A model generated the notes under the pieces. The model was given only the letters and a program-made list of their open reading frames with translations. It did no database searches and was not told the origin of the DNA. Below are positions 43,101 to 54,000 of a stretch of DNA of 64,000 nucleotides, one piece after another. Positions within the stretch are counted from its first letter, which is position 1; each line of letters begins with the position of its first letter. The position numbers were made by a program, and so were the translations under genes. Source of the DNA: Phoebastria nigripes. Lineage: Eukaryota; Chordata; Aves; Procellariiformes; Diomedeidae. The stretch is taken from assembly GCA_035582835.1 (NCBI GenBank), contig JAYKAV010000666.1, forward strand, positions 1,313,784 through 1,377,783. Direction: 5' to 3'.

Positions 43101-45010
43101 TTATTTAAGAGTATTCTTTTGTGCAGCAAATTCTAAACAAACATTGAGGTATGAAAAGTATCATTCAACAGCTGAGAGTAAAAATTGGCATTCAGATAGC
43201 TTTAAATTCTGCATTTAGGGTTTTGTTTGTTTTATTTTTTAAGAAAATTATTTAAATCTATTGGTGGCAATCTAGCACACTAACAGTTCCTGAGACCTCC
43301 CCCTCCTTAAGTAAGTGGAAATCCATGTGTACTGGAAGTTGGGAAGATAGCAAACAACTGCTCCCTACATCTTCTTAGCTGACAGATGTACCCGTGGTTT
43401 CTTTCCCCCCCCCAGAATTCCCCAAACCTTGTTGTAATTCTCCAGGAACACCAAAGGGCTGGGGCAATCAGGAATACCTCCCCTGTGTGGAAACTAGCCA
43501 AAATCTTGCACGTGATTTCTCATCCCCCCAAATTCAAAGTATTTTTCCCCAGATTTAAAATGTTCACAGAATATTTCCTTGCTCAAGTTTCAGTGAAAAC
43601 AGCTTTTTCTCTCTCCCACTTTTCTCCCAGTTTCCTGTACTCAAACATCTTTCAGTACCTTACTACCTCCTTGACCATATTAGCAGGAAAAATAGAGGAA
43701 AGTTAAATTAGATAAAAAGATAAGGGGGGCACTGGTGCTTTTTTTAGTTGTTTCAAGAGAGTCTTGTAAAAATAAACAGAAAAAAAATCTGCTTTTTTTC
43801 TGTCAATGCATTAGTTATCTTGCCAGTTATAATACAAAGAAATTATGGTGGGCTGGGAAAGAAACAGTTTATAGATGCTGACAGGTACTGATATTTTTTG
43901 AAACCTCAAGCGGGAAGAAAAAGCATTAAACTCAGTCTGCAGGATTATAAACAAGCAAAATGTAGTAAATGAAAAGGGATGAAGATTAATGCATCCCAAA
44001 ATTATGATACCCTGATTTTCATGCCTTTTTATGCCTTCCGAAACTTCCTCCAATTACTGAACTATTTACTATTGCTAGTCAAATATAGTACCTCAGCTGG
44101 AATCAATGCTGACTTTTGTGGAGACTCTAAACAGAGCACTAAGGGGGAGGACGGCAAAAGGTCCCGACTGAGGAAGAAGCGTGTTTCAGACCGGCTCAAG
44201 TACCAATCTCATCTGCAGGGAACCGGCATGGATACTCCAGCTACTCCCCTGCTCTTGTCCCACCTCGTTATATGGATCCAGACTAAGGAAGCAATTTTAC
44301 CCAGCAAGCTCAATTAAAGAAACTTTAAAGAAAATGTTTTCTAAATGCAGGTTATATATTATCCCCCCAATGCGCTACCAGAAGATCCCCAGGCAGGTTT
44401 GCCACCCAGGTTCCTCCCCACCCCCTAGTCAAAAATCAAGAAGAGATTCACCACAAAACTAGAATAATTCAGAGCGACTCTGGTAACTTACTTGTAACTA
44501 GGTAGCTTCCCCTTGGTTTCTCGTACATAGGAAAGGTAACATTTCCATAAATCAATGTGTAAAACCTTCATAAGGCATCGCTGAAATAACTGTTTAATAC
44601 ATCAAGAAGACGTGATCAGGTTTCCAGAGATAGAAATTAGGTTTCTACTTTTAAAGCTATACAGTAAGAATTAAAATAATCTTTGTAATTATGATTGAGA
44701 TTTGTAAGAAAGAGTAAGTTAAACTACTCTTCCTTTTGACTAAAGCATCTCCGTGCTATACAAAGGAACCGGAGAGAATTAAGTAGAGAAATTCCTCTGC
44801 GCACTTCACCGATTACAGCTTGGTAGCAACAGCAAATCGACTTTAGTGATACTTCTTATCTGTGTTTTTGAATAGAGCATTCAGTGACAGCTATAGTTCT
44901 TTTCAATCTGCTTTAGCCTAATCACAAGATACTTGTTCTTGCTATAGAGATATATTACATATATTGATAGGACTCACCTTTTCCACTTTGTCATAATTTT
45001 TTGCTTTAAT
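28228..45010 (-). CDS. CSTF3: CSTF3 (CstF-77), cleavage stimulation factor subunit 3, exons 4-21
   Basis: Eighteen minus-strand exons join in frame to 1929 nt, or residues 76-717 plus stop if numbered as the human protein. The total matches the expected 717 exactly. CstF-77 is the nuclear scaffold of the cleavage stimulation factor. It dimerises through its HAT repeats and holds CstF-64 and CstF-50 for pre-mRNA 3'-end cleavage. HAT repeats fill residues up to about 550, with W/Y-rich helices such as [40 protein letters not shown] and [18 protein letters not shown]. The C-terminal part is proline-rich ([20 protein letters not shown]) and binds CstF-64. It is followed by an acidic patch ([10 protein letters not shown]) and the basic end [12 protein letters not shown]. 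Exon 17 is identical to human as I recall it. Exons 1-3 are outside the window. All introns are GT-AG. Confidence 0.97.
28431..29446 (-). other. CSTF3: CSTF3 intron 20, nothing recognised
   Basis: AT-rich sequence without an exon, RNA gene or repeat that I can name. Confidence 0.6.
29447..29507 (-). CDS. CSTF3: CSTF3 exon 20 (residues 631-651)
   Basis: This 61-nt exon encodes [20 protein letters not shown]. The donor reads GACA|GTAAGT and the acceptor aacaaatcag. Confidence 0.94.
29633..29727 (-). CDS. CSTF3: CSTF3 exon 19 (residues 599-630)
   Basis: Encodes the proline-rich stretch [20 protein letters not shown] then [11 protein letters not shown]. The acceptor is cttcccacag and the donor TCAG|GTTTGT. 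Confidence 0.95.
30127..30280 (-). CDS. CSTF3: CSTF3 exon 18 (residues 548-599)
   Basis: Encodes [20 protein letters not shown], then [20 protein letters not shown] and FQPRHLA. The acceptor is cttttgcag and the donor GCAC|GTAAGT. Confidence 0.96.
30281..31906 (-). other. CSTF3: CSTF3 intron 17
   Basis: Contains the long A tract with the N gap. No further exon or named repeat is seen between exons 17 and 18. Confidence 0.6.
31120..31195 (+). repeat. Long A tract interrupted by an 8-N gap
   Basis: A36 (31120-31155), N8 (31156-31163) and A32 (31164-31195) lie in CSTF3 intron 17. The true length is unknown and this is a weak point of the assembly. Any open frame through it that encodes poly-lysine is spurious. 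Confidence 0.97.
31907..32102 (-). CDS. CSTF3: CSTF3 exon 17 (residues 482-547)
   Basis: Encodes [20 protein letters not shown], then [20 protein letters not shown] and [20 protein letters not shown], the end of the HAT-C region. The donor is ATAAG|GTAGGT. Confidence 0.97.
32103..33421 (-). other. CSTF3: CSTF3 intron 16, nothing recognised
   Basis: AT-rich sequence between exons 16 and 17, with no feature that can be supported. Confidence 0.6.
33422..33491 (-). CDS. CSTF3: CSTF3 exon 16 (residues 459-482)
   Basis: This 70-nt exon encodes [20 protein letters not shown] and KSG. The acceptor is tttttaaag and the donor CTGG|GTATGT. The Gly codon at the 3' end is split. Confidence 0.95.
33492..35381 (-). 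other. CSTF3: CSTF3 intron 15
   Basis: Carries dispersed repeat copy A and a moderately GC-rich block at about 34640-34920, with overlapping open frames on both strands and no recognisable protein. No exon is seen. Confidence 0.55.
34480..34545 (+). repeat. Dispersed repeat copy A
   Basis: About 50-70 bp with the core CACCTCTGTGTTGTTATGCT then ACAAATACTGAG. It aligns in direct orientation, at roughly 80% by eye, to a second copy at about 35845-35905. The repeat family is not recognised. Confidence 0.55.
35382..35484 (-). CDS. CSTF3: CSTF3 exon 15 (residues 425-459)
   Basis: Encodes [20 protein letters not shown] and [14 protein letters not shown], a typical HAT pair. The acceptor is tgtttgcag and the donor AATG|GTAAGC. 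Confidence 0.96.
35582..35725 (-). CDS. CSTF3: CSTF3 exon 14 (residues 377-424)
   Basis: Exactly 48 codons, phase 0 at both ends. It encodes [20 protein letters not shown], then [20 protein letters not shown] and MEYYCSK. One change from human is Ala for Thr in EDARTRHH. Confidence 0.96.
35840..35905 (+). repeat. Dispersed repeat copy B
   Basis: Core TGCCTCTATGTTGTTTTGCT then ATAAATACTGAG, matching copy A near 34.5 kb with scattered substitutions. The two copies bracket CSTF3 exons 14 and 15. Confidence 0.55.
36390..36555 (+). repeat. L2-like LINE 3'-end relic
   Basis: The string TTGAGGGCAGGTTACTTTCT and, about 25 bp later, GTACTAGCACAGCTGGCACT follow the order and spacing of the L2 3' end ('gagggcaggga...' then 'agcacagtgcctggcaca'). 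The upstream part is more diverged. Old L2 copies are expected in amniotes. Confidence 0.5.
37052..37126 (-). CDS. CSTF3: CSTF3 exon 13 (residues 352-376)
   Basis: A 75-nt exon of 25 whole codons, encoding [20 protein letters not shown] and IDPTL. The acceptor is cttacttag and the donor TCTG|GTAAGA. Confidence 0.96.
37127..38283 (-). other. CSTF3: CSTF3 intron 12
   Basis: Holds the antisense MIR-like relic near 37.9-38.0 kb. No exon or RNA gene is seen. Confidence 0.55.
37895..38010 (-). repeat. MIR-like SINE relic, antisense
   Basis: TTTATCCCCATTTTAAAAGT followed by gaagaagctgatgc is the reverse complement of the MIR core ('gcctcagtttcctcatctg' then 'taaaatggggata') with substitutions. The preceding 'cctcacagccatg' and 'agataggaaagg' fit the adjacent MIR part. 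Confidence 0.55.
38284..38400 (-). CDS. CSTF3: CSTF3 exon 12 (residues 313-351)
   Basis: A 117-nt exon of whole codons, encoding [20 protein letters not shown] and [19 protein letters not shown]. The donor is AGAG|GTGAGC. Confidence 0.96.
38567..38592 (+). repeat. C26 homopolymer
   Basis: 26 consecutive C residues lie in CSTF3 intron 11. The length is prone to sequencing error. Confidence 0.97.
38824..38933 (-). CDS. CSTF3: CSTF3 exon 11 (residues 276-312)
   Basis: Encodes [20 protein letters not shown] and [16 protein letters not shown]. The donor is AGGG|GTAAGC, set by phase-0 joining to DMNNAK. Confidence 0.96.
39461..39623 (-). CDS. CSTF3: CSTF3 exon 10 (residues 222-276)
   Basis: Encodes [20 protein letters not shown], then [20 protein letters not shown] and [14 protein letters not shown]. 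The acceptor is ctgtttcag and the donor AGAG|GTAACT. Confidence 0.97.
39826..39903 (-). CDS. CSTF3: CSTF3 exon 9 (residues 196-221)
   Basis: 26 whole codons encode [20 protein letters not shown] and ARRVAK. The acceptor is cttctccag and the donor AAAG|GTACAA, a weaker donor than the others. Confidence 0.95.
39904..42611 (-). other. CSTF3: CSTF3 intron 8
   Basis: About 2.7 kb. The stretch 40440-41400 is GC-richer than its surroundings, with many CpGs around 40480-40720, and holds a 78-nt inverted repeat at 40621-40698. Short open frames overlap on both strands without family resemblance. No exon is seen. Confidence 0.55.
40621..40698. repeat. 78-nt inverted repeat with 19-bp arms (hairpin candidate)
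   Basis: The arms 40621-40639 and 40680-40698 are complementary at 18 of 19 positions, including 15 consecutive bases (CAGGCATGAACAAAA against its complement). The 40-nt interior can form a smaller stem, CTTAT with ATAAG around GGCAGG. Either strand could fold into a hairpin. It could be a pre-miRNA-like hairpin, the ends of a small element, or chance; nothing identifies it. Confidence 0.75.
42612..42738 (-). CDS. CSTF3: CSTF3 exon 8 (residues 153-195)
   Basis: Encodes [20 protein letters not shown] then [20 protein letters not shown] and EE. The first base completes Val 153. The acceptor is cactatttag and the donor AGAG|GTAATC. Confidence 0.96.
42845..42879 (-). CDS. CSTF3: CSTF3 exon 7, 35-nt small exon (residues 142-153)
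   Basis: A 35-nt exon encodes [11 protein letters not shown] plus the first two bases of Val. The acceptor is tcacatag and the donor GCGT|GTAAGT. It is found by homology to human and by exact phase on both sides. Confidence 0.95.
42974..43040 (-). CDS. CSTF3: CSTF3 exon 6 (residues 119-141)
   Basis: Encodes [20 protein letters not shown] and YQ. The acceptor is tttcctcag and the donor CCAG|GTATGT. Confidence 0.95.
43041..44491 (-). other. CSTF3: CSTF3 intron 5, nothing recognised
   Basis: Pyrimidine-rich on the plus strand in parts. No exon, RNA gene or named repeat is supported. Confidence 0.55.
44492..44589 (-). CDS. CSTF3: CSTF3 exon 5 (residues 87-119)
   Basis: Encodes [20 protein letters not shown] and [13 protein letters not shown] chose the acceptor ttaaacag at 44590-44591 over the internal TTTCAG, because the nine bases between them encode the conserved LFQ. 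The donor is ACAA|GTAAGT. Confidence 0.95.
44978..45010 (-). CDS. CSTF3: CSTF3 exon 4, 33-nt small exon (residues 76-86)
   Basis: Eleven whole codons encode [11 protein letters not shown]. The acceptor is tttcctatag and the donor AAAG|GTGAGT. This is the most upstream CSTF3 exon in the window; exons 1-3, about 75 residues, are not found up to 64000. Confidence 0.93.
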
Positions 45011-48000
45011 CTATAGGAAAGCAGAAAAAAACAAATCACTTAAGAAACTATTTTAGAATAGAAGGAATATATTCTTCATACAGTACTATATAGCATTCCA
45101 GTTTCTACTTTGGCTGCCTAAACTAATTACATTGTAACACCACATAATGTTGCAAAAATATAATTAAACAGAAAAATCATGTACTTGCTTAGTTTTTTCA
45201 AAATGAGCTTTTTTTTTTTTTTTTTTTAAATATTTTTCACTTCCACTAGGGCCAAAATTTAGGTATCAGTAGGTAAAGTTGCTTTCTTGTATTCTGGTTT
45301 GGATACTCAGACTTAGCCTCTTATTTTAAGGTACTCTGTTGCCTTAAGTGCATATATTGACTTAGGTACCAAAGCCTCTAGGTCAGGATTTAGTAAATTA
45401 AGGGTAAAATACCATATTTACAAAACTAATAGGCTAATAAATGTATTACATTTGAATATTTATTTCTCAAAGTACACTCTGCTATAATATGTTGATGCTG
45501 AATAAGGGAATAATAAACCATGGAGAACCTGTTTTTCGACAGGTGCCCCCAGTCCTGGTGCTCCCTTCTGGGAGGGACCAAACCACGCTCGCATCTCGGC
45601 ACTCGTTGCATTCAGACAGCACGCACACCGCAAGGGTAGAGGGTGAAACCTAGTCTTGAAGTAACAGGTTGCCTTTCAGATAGGACACAGAAAAGCACGA
45701 GGCAGATGTAGAGGGCAGACTGGCACCCTTCATTTATTTATTAGCTCCCGTTACGTTAACAGGCAATCTGTAGAAACAAGGAAAATCTACCATGCCTGTA
45801 GAAGATGCTTATCTGCGTTGAAATAAAGAGCCTTTAACGAAATAAGGATTTTTTTTACGCAGTATTGCATTTTTTTAAAGCATCAGAACTCCTTTTTAAA
45901 TCTCATTGCTCTTCGTTTATTTAGGGGATTCACAGCTTTTTTCTTGGTGTGAAACACGAGAGCCACAGGAGCAGCTCTGAAAGCCTTTCCTTTTCCCCAG
46001 GGAGCACGGCGGTAGGCAGTAAACAGCACCCTTTCGCACCACGTAAAAATTATGTAATTTTTATATCATTCTCATTCTAAAGCACGAGTGAATTTTTAAT
46101 GGAAGCGTTAGGAAACACAGTCTCATCTGCAGGAAACCTAAAATAAATAGTAAGTCCTGTACTGCACTGCGCAGTGCCTTTCCTCTCTGCTGCGTCCCGA
46201 GTTTCTGTACTTCTGCAACACCCTGGCCTCCAAGACCCCAAACACAGGGGTCCCATAGAGTATCCCCATTTCTTTCACTCCTGAAACAAGATCAATTAAA
46301 AATGTGAGAATTCAAACAAGTTTTGCAGAAAAACTTTAATGGCACACATGGCAGACCGGACCCTTGTGTCTGTAGCGCTTTTGAACTGGAGCAGTGTCCT
46401 GCCCTGGTCAAAATGATTTCAAAAAATCCAGGTTTGCAGGAAGTTACGGCTAATTATGTCTCGCACACACGATTTTCACAAAGTCTTTCTGCAACGTATT
46501 CAGCTAAAAGATAGCTGACCAGAGAAATGACTGATTACAGAAATAACATTGCTCTGAAATAACACTTAGAACAAATCAGGAGCGGCACGTCCGTGCTACA
46601 GGGAGCACCTCTAACCTCTGCCGTAAGAGACACAGACCCAACACGCCCTCCGGTACGGGTACGTATCCTACTGCCACTTTCTCACAGCTGGTTGTGAGAA
46701 GAACACAATCTTTCAACCTTTAAAAAGCACTTAACATAATAACTGTAGGGTTGTTTAGACAGAAGTCTTTTGTGGACACAAATGAAGGAGTCTGATCCTG
46801 CCCTATTTCTAGTAGAAGGAAAATTACTTCCTATATTTTAAATTTCTCCTCCACCCTAAAGTCCCAAAAAAGACATCTCCCATTTTTACTTCATCCTTTT
46901 TTTGACAGTAAGAGTAACTTTTCAGGATTCTCAACACCTCTTAGAATATGACGAAAAGGATTCAACTCTCACTAAAGAGCAAGAGCTCTCAGTCTTTGCC
47001 TCCCACCCCCCGCAAACTCCTTTTATCCTTGGTCACCGAGTGGAAAAGAACAAATGAATCTTGGTTTGTGTGTCTAGCACAGAGCACAGCTGCCTGCACT
47101 TTTCTTCCCTTGTACTTACTCAAGTAAAATCTTCAATAAGATGAGCAGAAACTTTTTTTAAAAAAAAAGAGTGAATCCCCAGGAGATAGTATAAATCCTT
47201 TTTTTTGTGAAAATTAAATAAAATTAATCCATGGCTTTGCCACTGACAAAAGGCATCACCTTGTAGTTATTCAAGAACAAGACCAAAAATAATTTTTAAA
47301 AGCTCAGAATGAAAAGCTATAAGCAGGCAGGGCAAAAATTAGTGTGCCTTCCAGGTTTAGCCACGTAAAAAATGTTTTGCGCATCCACCTTGAGTTACTA
47401 CGCCAAAGACAATTCCTAGACGTAGCTGATAGGGCTGTGACTGCTGTCTGCCTGCTTAGCACATCTCCCTGCCCCTTGTCACCCAAAAGCCCAATGACTA
47501 TTACTCAGCATAAGCGACCCAGACTGACCTCAGTAATTGTACACGGCATCAAGTAAGTGCACAGTAATCCCACTTAATTGTTTACTAGAGCAGTTTTATT
47601 AGCATGTGGCACCACTGTCAACATCAAAAAGACGGAGCACAAGGAGTACTTATCAGTTAGACTACATGCACTTCCAATAACCAAAGACCTTGAAAAGTGA
47701 AATATTTTGCTAAGAAAAAAAGCTATATTCTTTATTTGCATGTGCTATGACTCAAAGAACAAAGTATTTTCTACACGAATTATCAGATATATGAAAAGCT
47801 GCTGTCCACATCTGGACTTCAAGTCAGTGTTCTGTATTTGTTAAATCCACACACATGGTTTGATATTGATATCTGAAAATTCAGAAATCTTGGTACCGAT
47901 GAAGTTAGGAGGTTGGAGATTGGCAGCATTTGTTAAAAATAAAGGAAAAGACAAAGCAATATTGGCCAATGCTTACTGGGTCTCTCTCACTGGAGAGTTT

Positions 48001-51000
48001 TTACCAAGCCCCCAGAGCCAGAGGGAAGAGCAGTTATTTCTCCTGCAGGAATTTGTTTGCGTTTCTTGGCTCACCACTCCCAAGCAAACATCCTGGCAGC
48101 CCTGCCACAGGGACGCCAGAGGGATGGGGAAAGCCCATCACCAGAGAGGGCACATGCTGCCTCCAGGACCCACCGTCACTCATTTCTGTTACATTTCTTG
48201 TTTTTCCTATTACAGACACAGGAACAGGCAGTGATGAGACATGGACAAGCATTAAAGGATTGACGTTAATACTGTATTTTTGTCCTTAAAGACAAACATA
48301 ACAAAGTGAACTATAGATCTTTACAACAGATTATCCTTCAATTTCTAACACTGCCTGTATTCCTATTCCAATTGCTTTAATTCAAGAAGTAGGCGTTACC
48401 CTCATGGATGCTAACATATAGGAGTGTCTCCACCACGAATCCACCACCTACAGAATGAGCTTAGGCATATTGTCATTCTAAGGTAAAATCGGTATATATG
48501 AGTATCTCCCCTCCATCCTTGAAGACTATACAAAGATCACCTAGTCTGACCAGCTACACTTGGACACTCCTGTAGTAAAACACATCTGACCTTGCCTTCC
48601 TCTGCCTGTGACAATGAGAAATTCCACCCGTTTTGCGGAAAGAGTAACTTTAAATTTGATGCTCCAATAGGAAATTTAAGTCACTACTGTATCAGCTTTG
48701 TACAAGATGAATTTATAGTAACAGGGCCAAATTTCTTCCCAGAATACACAACATGCTTCCCAATAACGAGCTTCACAAAGATTCCAGGGCAAAATTTAAT
48801 CCATAAATTACATTGCACTTCACCCTTTTTAATAGACTTATTAAAACACGTATGTATCATTTATGATTATGCAAAGCAAGTGATTCTATTAATCTAGAGA
48901 CTTAAGGCTACTTGTAGTTGTCTGGAAACACACAACACAAACCTAAAAAGTTTGCTTGTTTTATTTTAACCTTTTCAGTGTTTCTTGGTTTCGACCAAGC
49001 TCCTAAGGAAGCAAGGTCAGCACATGGTACTTAAGGATCTGCATGTCTTTTTCTGCCGTGACATTCATTTCCTTCTTCTGGGCCTCATCTATTTCTATAT
49101 CCCAACTCCCTCTCCTTTTTCAATGGTGTCTTCCAAGGAAAAAAATCTATTTTCTCAAGCATAAAATCTAATGTTCCCTTATCCACTGCCTCCAGCTCTC
49201 CCCTTGGTGAGGTAGATCCTCTTGCCCTCTCCCCTCCCCACCACCCCTGCACTGCTCTCCAACGTTTTTTGGAACTGGGACCTGAAGAGAAATGCCACGC
49301 GCCACTGGCAGACTGCACCAGCTGATGAGGGACAGGCTGGGAGAGGAGAAAACACCGCTGCAGCGCTGGTGTTAACTTTCTAAGGATTTAGTTCATAGTG
49401 ACTGGTATTTTTAGAACTACTATTTCCTAAAATCTGGTTTCATTATAAATACTACCATGTATGCAACATCTTTAATGTTTTTTTAAAAAACACATACACA
49501 ACTTATGTTTCAGAGTACAAAATTACAACCAGAGCATACATGTATGTATTTGGAAGTATTGCTTTTGCTTATTGACAGAAGGGAGCTCACTGTTAAAGAC
49601 CTATATTCATTCATACAGTTAGATGACTACGTATTAGGTAATAGAAAAGTTAACATTTTAAAAATAAAATCAGACTACACAAAATTAATCATCACTGAAT
49701 CCCTTTGTGTTGACCATTTCCCCCCCCCCCCCTTTTTTTTTTTTTAATCTTGATTGTTAGGGTAAAATAATCAATTACCCACTGTCAAGTCCAGTGGGAT
49801 GTAATTTGGGTCTCTATTAGTATAGAACTGTAGGTGTAATAAAACACATGCACATTTCTCTACCTGTTTCCAAAATACAGGTTAGGGCTGGCTGGAGAGA
49901 TGTTCACACTTTATTTGCAGAATAAATACTGCTTGGACCATAGCAGTTCAAACTTCTCAGACTGCCTCAAAGTAATGTAAACTTTGAAAAGATGAAGAGA
50001 GTGCAACATGCTAATGCATTCTTCTATCTTAGCACATTCAGCCTTTTGCTATTTGCTGAGGCTTCCACTCAGTGACTAATTGCATGAGCACTTAACATGA
50101 CAAACTTGTTTTCCTATAGGTCAAATAACAGCAATTACCTTTGCAAATAGCAAACCAAGCTCTGCTCAAGTACATGAAACGCAGGTGAAATGCAGGACTA
50201 ACATTGCACTCGCATGTGGTCATTAACCCAAGGAGGTTGGATTATAACTGCCGAGATAGCTGGATGTAAAACTTATCTTATGTATGCTGAACAAAGCACA
50301 TCTTTCATTTGTGCAAGATATTCCAAGGCTTAACCAATGCAATCCTTTATTTAAAAACATTAGCATATAATTGCAGATGTAATTTCTGTAATATATAATT
50401 TTACTACAATTTGTACCAGATAAGGATTGAATGATTTGGTATTTCTGCAGTCTTCATTCGGAGTTTTAATATTCCTTGTGAAAATATAGCTTTTATCTTG
50501 CTATTAGGAAAGACTGCAAGGAAGAGATATAGTACACCGAGTATGGGAGAACTCATTTTCAGAAAATGTAGTAAGATGACATTCTAAGTATTTTCGTTCA
50601 GTGTGGTGTAATTTTTCACGTTCACATGGTTACGTATCCCAATTTCAAAGTCTGCCATACAATGGGATTTGAAAACTTCCTTAAAATTATTCTAAATGAA
50701 AACGCCTCCAACTACTATTACATGTATTATTTCTAGAGCTTCCACAACCATGGCACTACGTCAAAATTTAAAAATCATGTTGTTTGCACTACATATATCA
50801 TCACTTGAAAAACAGTCTCCTTACAGGATGCAGTCACAGCAGCCATATAGATGGCTACAACGTAGAGCCAAAAAAAGGCACCATTCTGCAGTCTGCTTCT
50901 TGATCACAACCATCTTTTGGGTTTCACAGTTGTTTCCCGATTAATGAGAGAGGCCTATCATGTACACTATCATGTATTTGTATTTAGATATACTTTGAAT

Positions 51001-54000
51001 TTGCTCACAGTATTTAAGAATAAATCAACTCTTCAGTAACTAAGATTATTGTTTAAGCTAATGAACAGGACTTGTAATTCTGCAAACCCAATTACTAGTT
51101 AATGTCCTACATATATAAATATGACAACAGGCACTTACTGGGCAGCTAGTGAAAATGTTAACTTTCTATAGCAAAATTCTGGGCCACGTCACCATTTTCT
51201 GTTAAAGACCAAAAAACCAAGCAAAAGGCGGCTCTGTCTACAGGAAAAGTGATCATTAGTAAATGAAGGGCAGCATTTTTCATAAGGAGCCAAGCTGCAG
51301 TGGGAGATTGGGACAGGACAGTGGCAGAGCTAGAGCGCGCTGCTGCATGAATAGCCAGTGATAAGCAAGGTTGCTCCTCGCTCTCTAACTTCTTGAAAAT
51401 TGTCATTACAGCCTCATGACCCCAAGCCTTTAATAGCCTTCAGGAACAATTAACCAAAGCACATTAGGTTAACACACTCTACCAACCTTTCTCCTCTCAG
51501 AGGCAGCAGCCTAGAGAGATCTCTACATGAACGTCTCCACCATCTAATTGTTTAAAAAAAAAAAAAAAAAAAAAAAAGGCATGACTGAAGACTCGAAAAG
51601 AATATTTCCAAAACTGTGAGCATAAAACTAGATTTCTCTAGAAGTTTGGGGAAGGAAGGAACCCAGCTGCGCCTGCCTGGGGGTGGTGAGGGAGCAGCTC
51701 AGAGCAGAAGTCTTTTCAGAAAAGAGCGCAAACGAAGTAACTGTGAAATGCTATTCTGAAGACAGAGTAACATATGCCCCAGCCGAAACGGAGTTAAATC
51801 ATTCTTAATTAAAAAAACTACATAAACAAGTAATTACCAATTAAAAAAAAAAATCTGCAAGTGGAAGATATCTTTTTGTTTAATCTATTAGACTAAAAAA
51901 CCCAATACCTTTAATTTTCAGATGCATCAGGAAAGAAATTAATCCAGAAGAATACACGAATATAATATCCTTAGGTATCAGCAAACTGTCTGCATTCTAG
52001 AAGTGCAGTAATACAAGGAATGAGAATCTGGACAACCTTGCTGAACAAACTTACAGTAAATGGATTGATCTAGAAGTGAATAAAGATTAATGCATCACAG
52101 TAAAGAAACTTAACTTTGCTACTAATACAGTTTGGAATATTAAAGAACTATCCACCCCACCTAATTCCTAAATATCTACTCCAGTGCAAAGAAGAACAAG
52201 GACTTCATTAAGAAATAAGAGATGGAGTTACTAAAAAAGAGCTATTGTGCTTTAATTTACACCTCAGTGCAATGTGAATTAATTTCCATGTCCAGACAAA
52301 TCTTTAGGACTAGCATCTGCCTCTACTCCCTCACAGAAAATGTTGGCCTCTTGGTCCTGCAGTGAGGCACTTTATGCATGTTAACACTTTGAAAAGCAAG
52401 CATAAATTTCAGGCACCACTATCAAGAAACTAGCCAGAGGCTGTACAGAGAAATATTTCTTTATAGGCAGCCTTAAAGTTTTGTGGTGACAAAACTGTTA
52501 AATGATTTTTCTAGTTGGAGAATGGTACTGAATTGCAATCACTGATTCACCATCTCATTTCTTTCTGATGTCACATATACTTCTCTTCTTTCTTCCCTTT
52601 GTTTTCAATCTGGATTATAAAAATGAAGAAGCGATTTCTCAAGCTTGTTTCCCCTTCCCATCTATTTCATTCTGCTGCTCTCTCTTCTCATTTTGCATGT
52701 TTGTGCGTTCTACTTCCTTTCCCGAACACACTTTCAAAAAAAAAAAAAATTTCAGATTTGCATTTATGTTTAAACACCAAACCCACCTCATGATATTACT
52801 TGCACTGCTATTTTCCTTCCTGACAAACTAAGTCCCATTACTGCAAATACCCCTTGTGGATTAGTGTAATTCAAGTAAAGCTGCAGAAACAGCCCTTTTC
52901 AAGTCATGATGAAAAGCACACTCCATGCTCTTTGGGGGAAAAAAAAAAAAAAAAAAAAAAGACAGCTTCAGTTATCTGTTTCTTCACTGCCCTATGGATC
53001 TGACATTTAAAAACTGCCTAGAAATTGGGGGTGAAGTAGAGAGTTGCTGCATCTCCAAGTTTTGTTTACCTGTGAGTCCCGCCTCAGTCTACTGGACTGA
53101 CCTCTTTGCTGTATGGGTAAAGCTCACATATATATAGCTCATGTAAGCAGCAGTACTGATAGCTTTTCTTCCTTGTTCTATTTCCTCAAACTCTTCCATG
53201 CAAAATGATTAAGTTTCTTCTACGAATATTTTAAGACAACTGTCCCCAACAGCATTTGATATTAGGTATATAATCAATAGTTACGCTTTTCCCCTACAAA
53301 TCACTTTTCATATATCCACTCTTTACTTAGTGTAAGCAGTTCTTACATGCCAGTTTAAAAATCAATAGACCATAAGACCTCTTTAATAAGCACCTTCTGT
53401 TTGTGGTCATACCACCTTTAGTAGATGGCAACAAGTATTTCCTGGTTAGAGAAAGACAGGGCTACATTATCACTAGTTACTTTAAAAAAATTTTTTTATA
53501 GAAATTTTGATCCATTCCTTCCTGTTTAGTCAATTTTGCTCCCATATTATCTTTTGCTCACTTTTTGCATCTAACAGCTTCACATGGTCATTCTGAGATA
53601 CTGGTCCTTACCCACCGATTTCACCTGAACCACACCATCCACTTCACACTCCACATTCTACAATGTGCCTGTAAAACTCTAGCAGCCTACCGACACGCAC
53701 GTCTGAGTAAAAGCACCAAGACCTCCTACCTAACATCAGGAACATGTCTTTCATACTCCTTGCTCAGCACTATTCAAGAAAACAAGAACTTGTTTTAGGT
53801 GTTTAGGTCTTGCCACGTATAAGCATATTTTCTGTAACAGCATCTAGCTTTATGCTAATAATTGGGAAATACAAGCTACCTACTTCAATCATTTTTCCAA
53901 ATAATGGGAGACAATCCAGTATTCTTTGCTCCTTCGGTATTTTTTGCGTTTTATTGTACGACACATCTTTATCTGTGGTACCCATTCTTTAGTGTCTTCT

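Noticed and set aside
44581..44589. Alternative acceptor TTTCAG within CSTF3 exon 5
   Set aside because: Using it would delete the conserved residues LFQ. The AG at 44590-44591 restores the expected protein length exactly.
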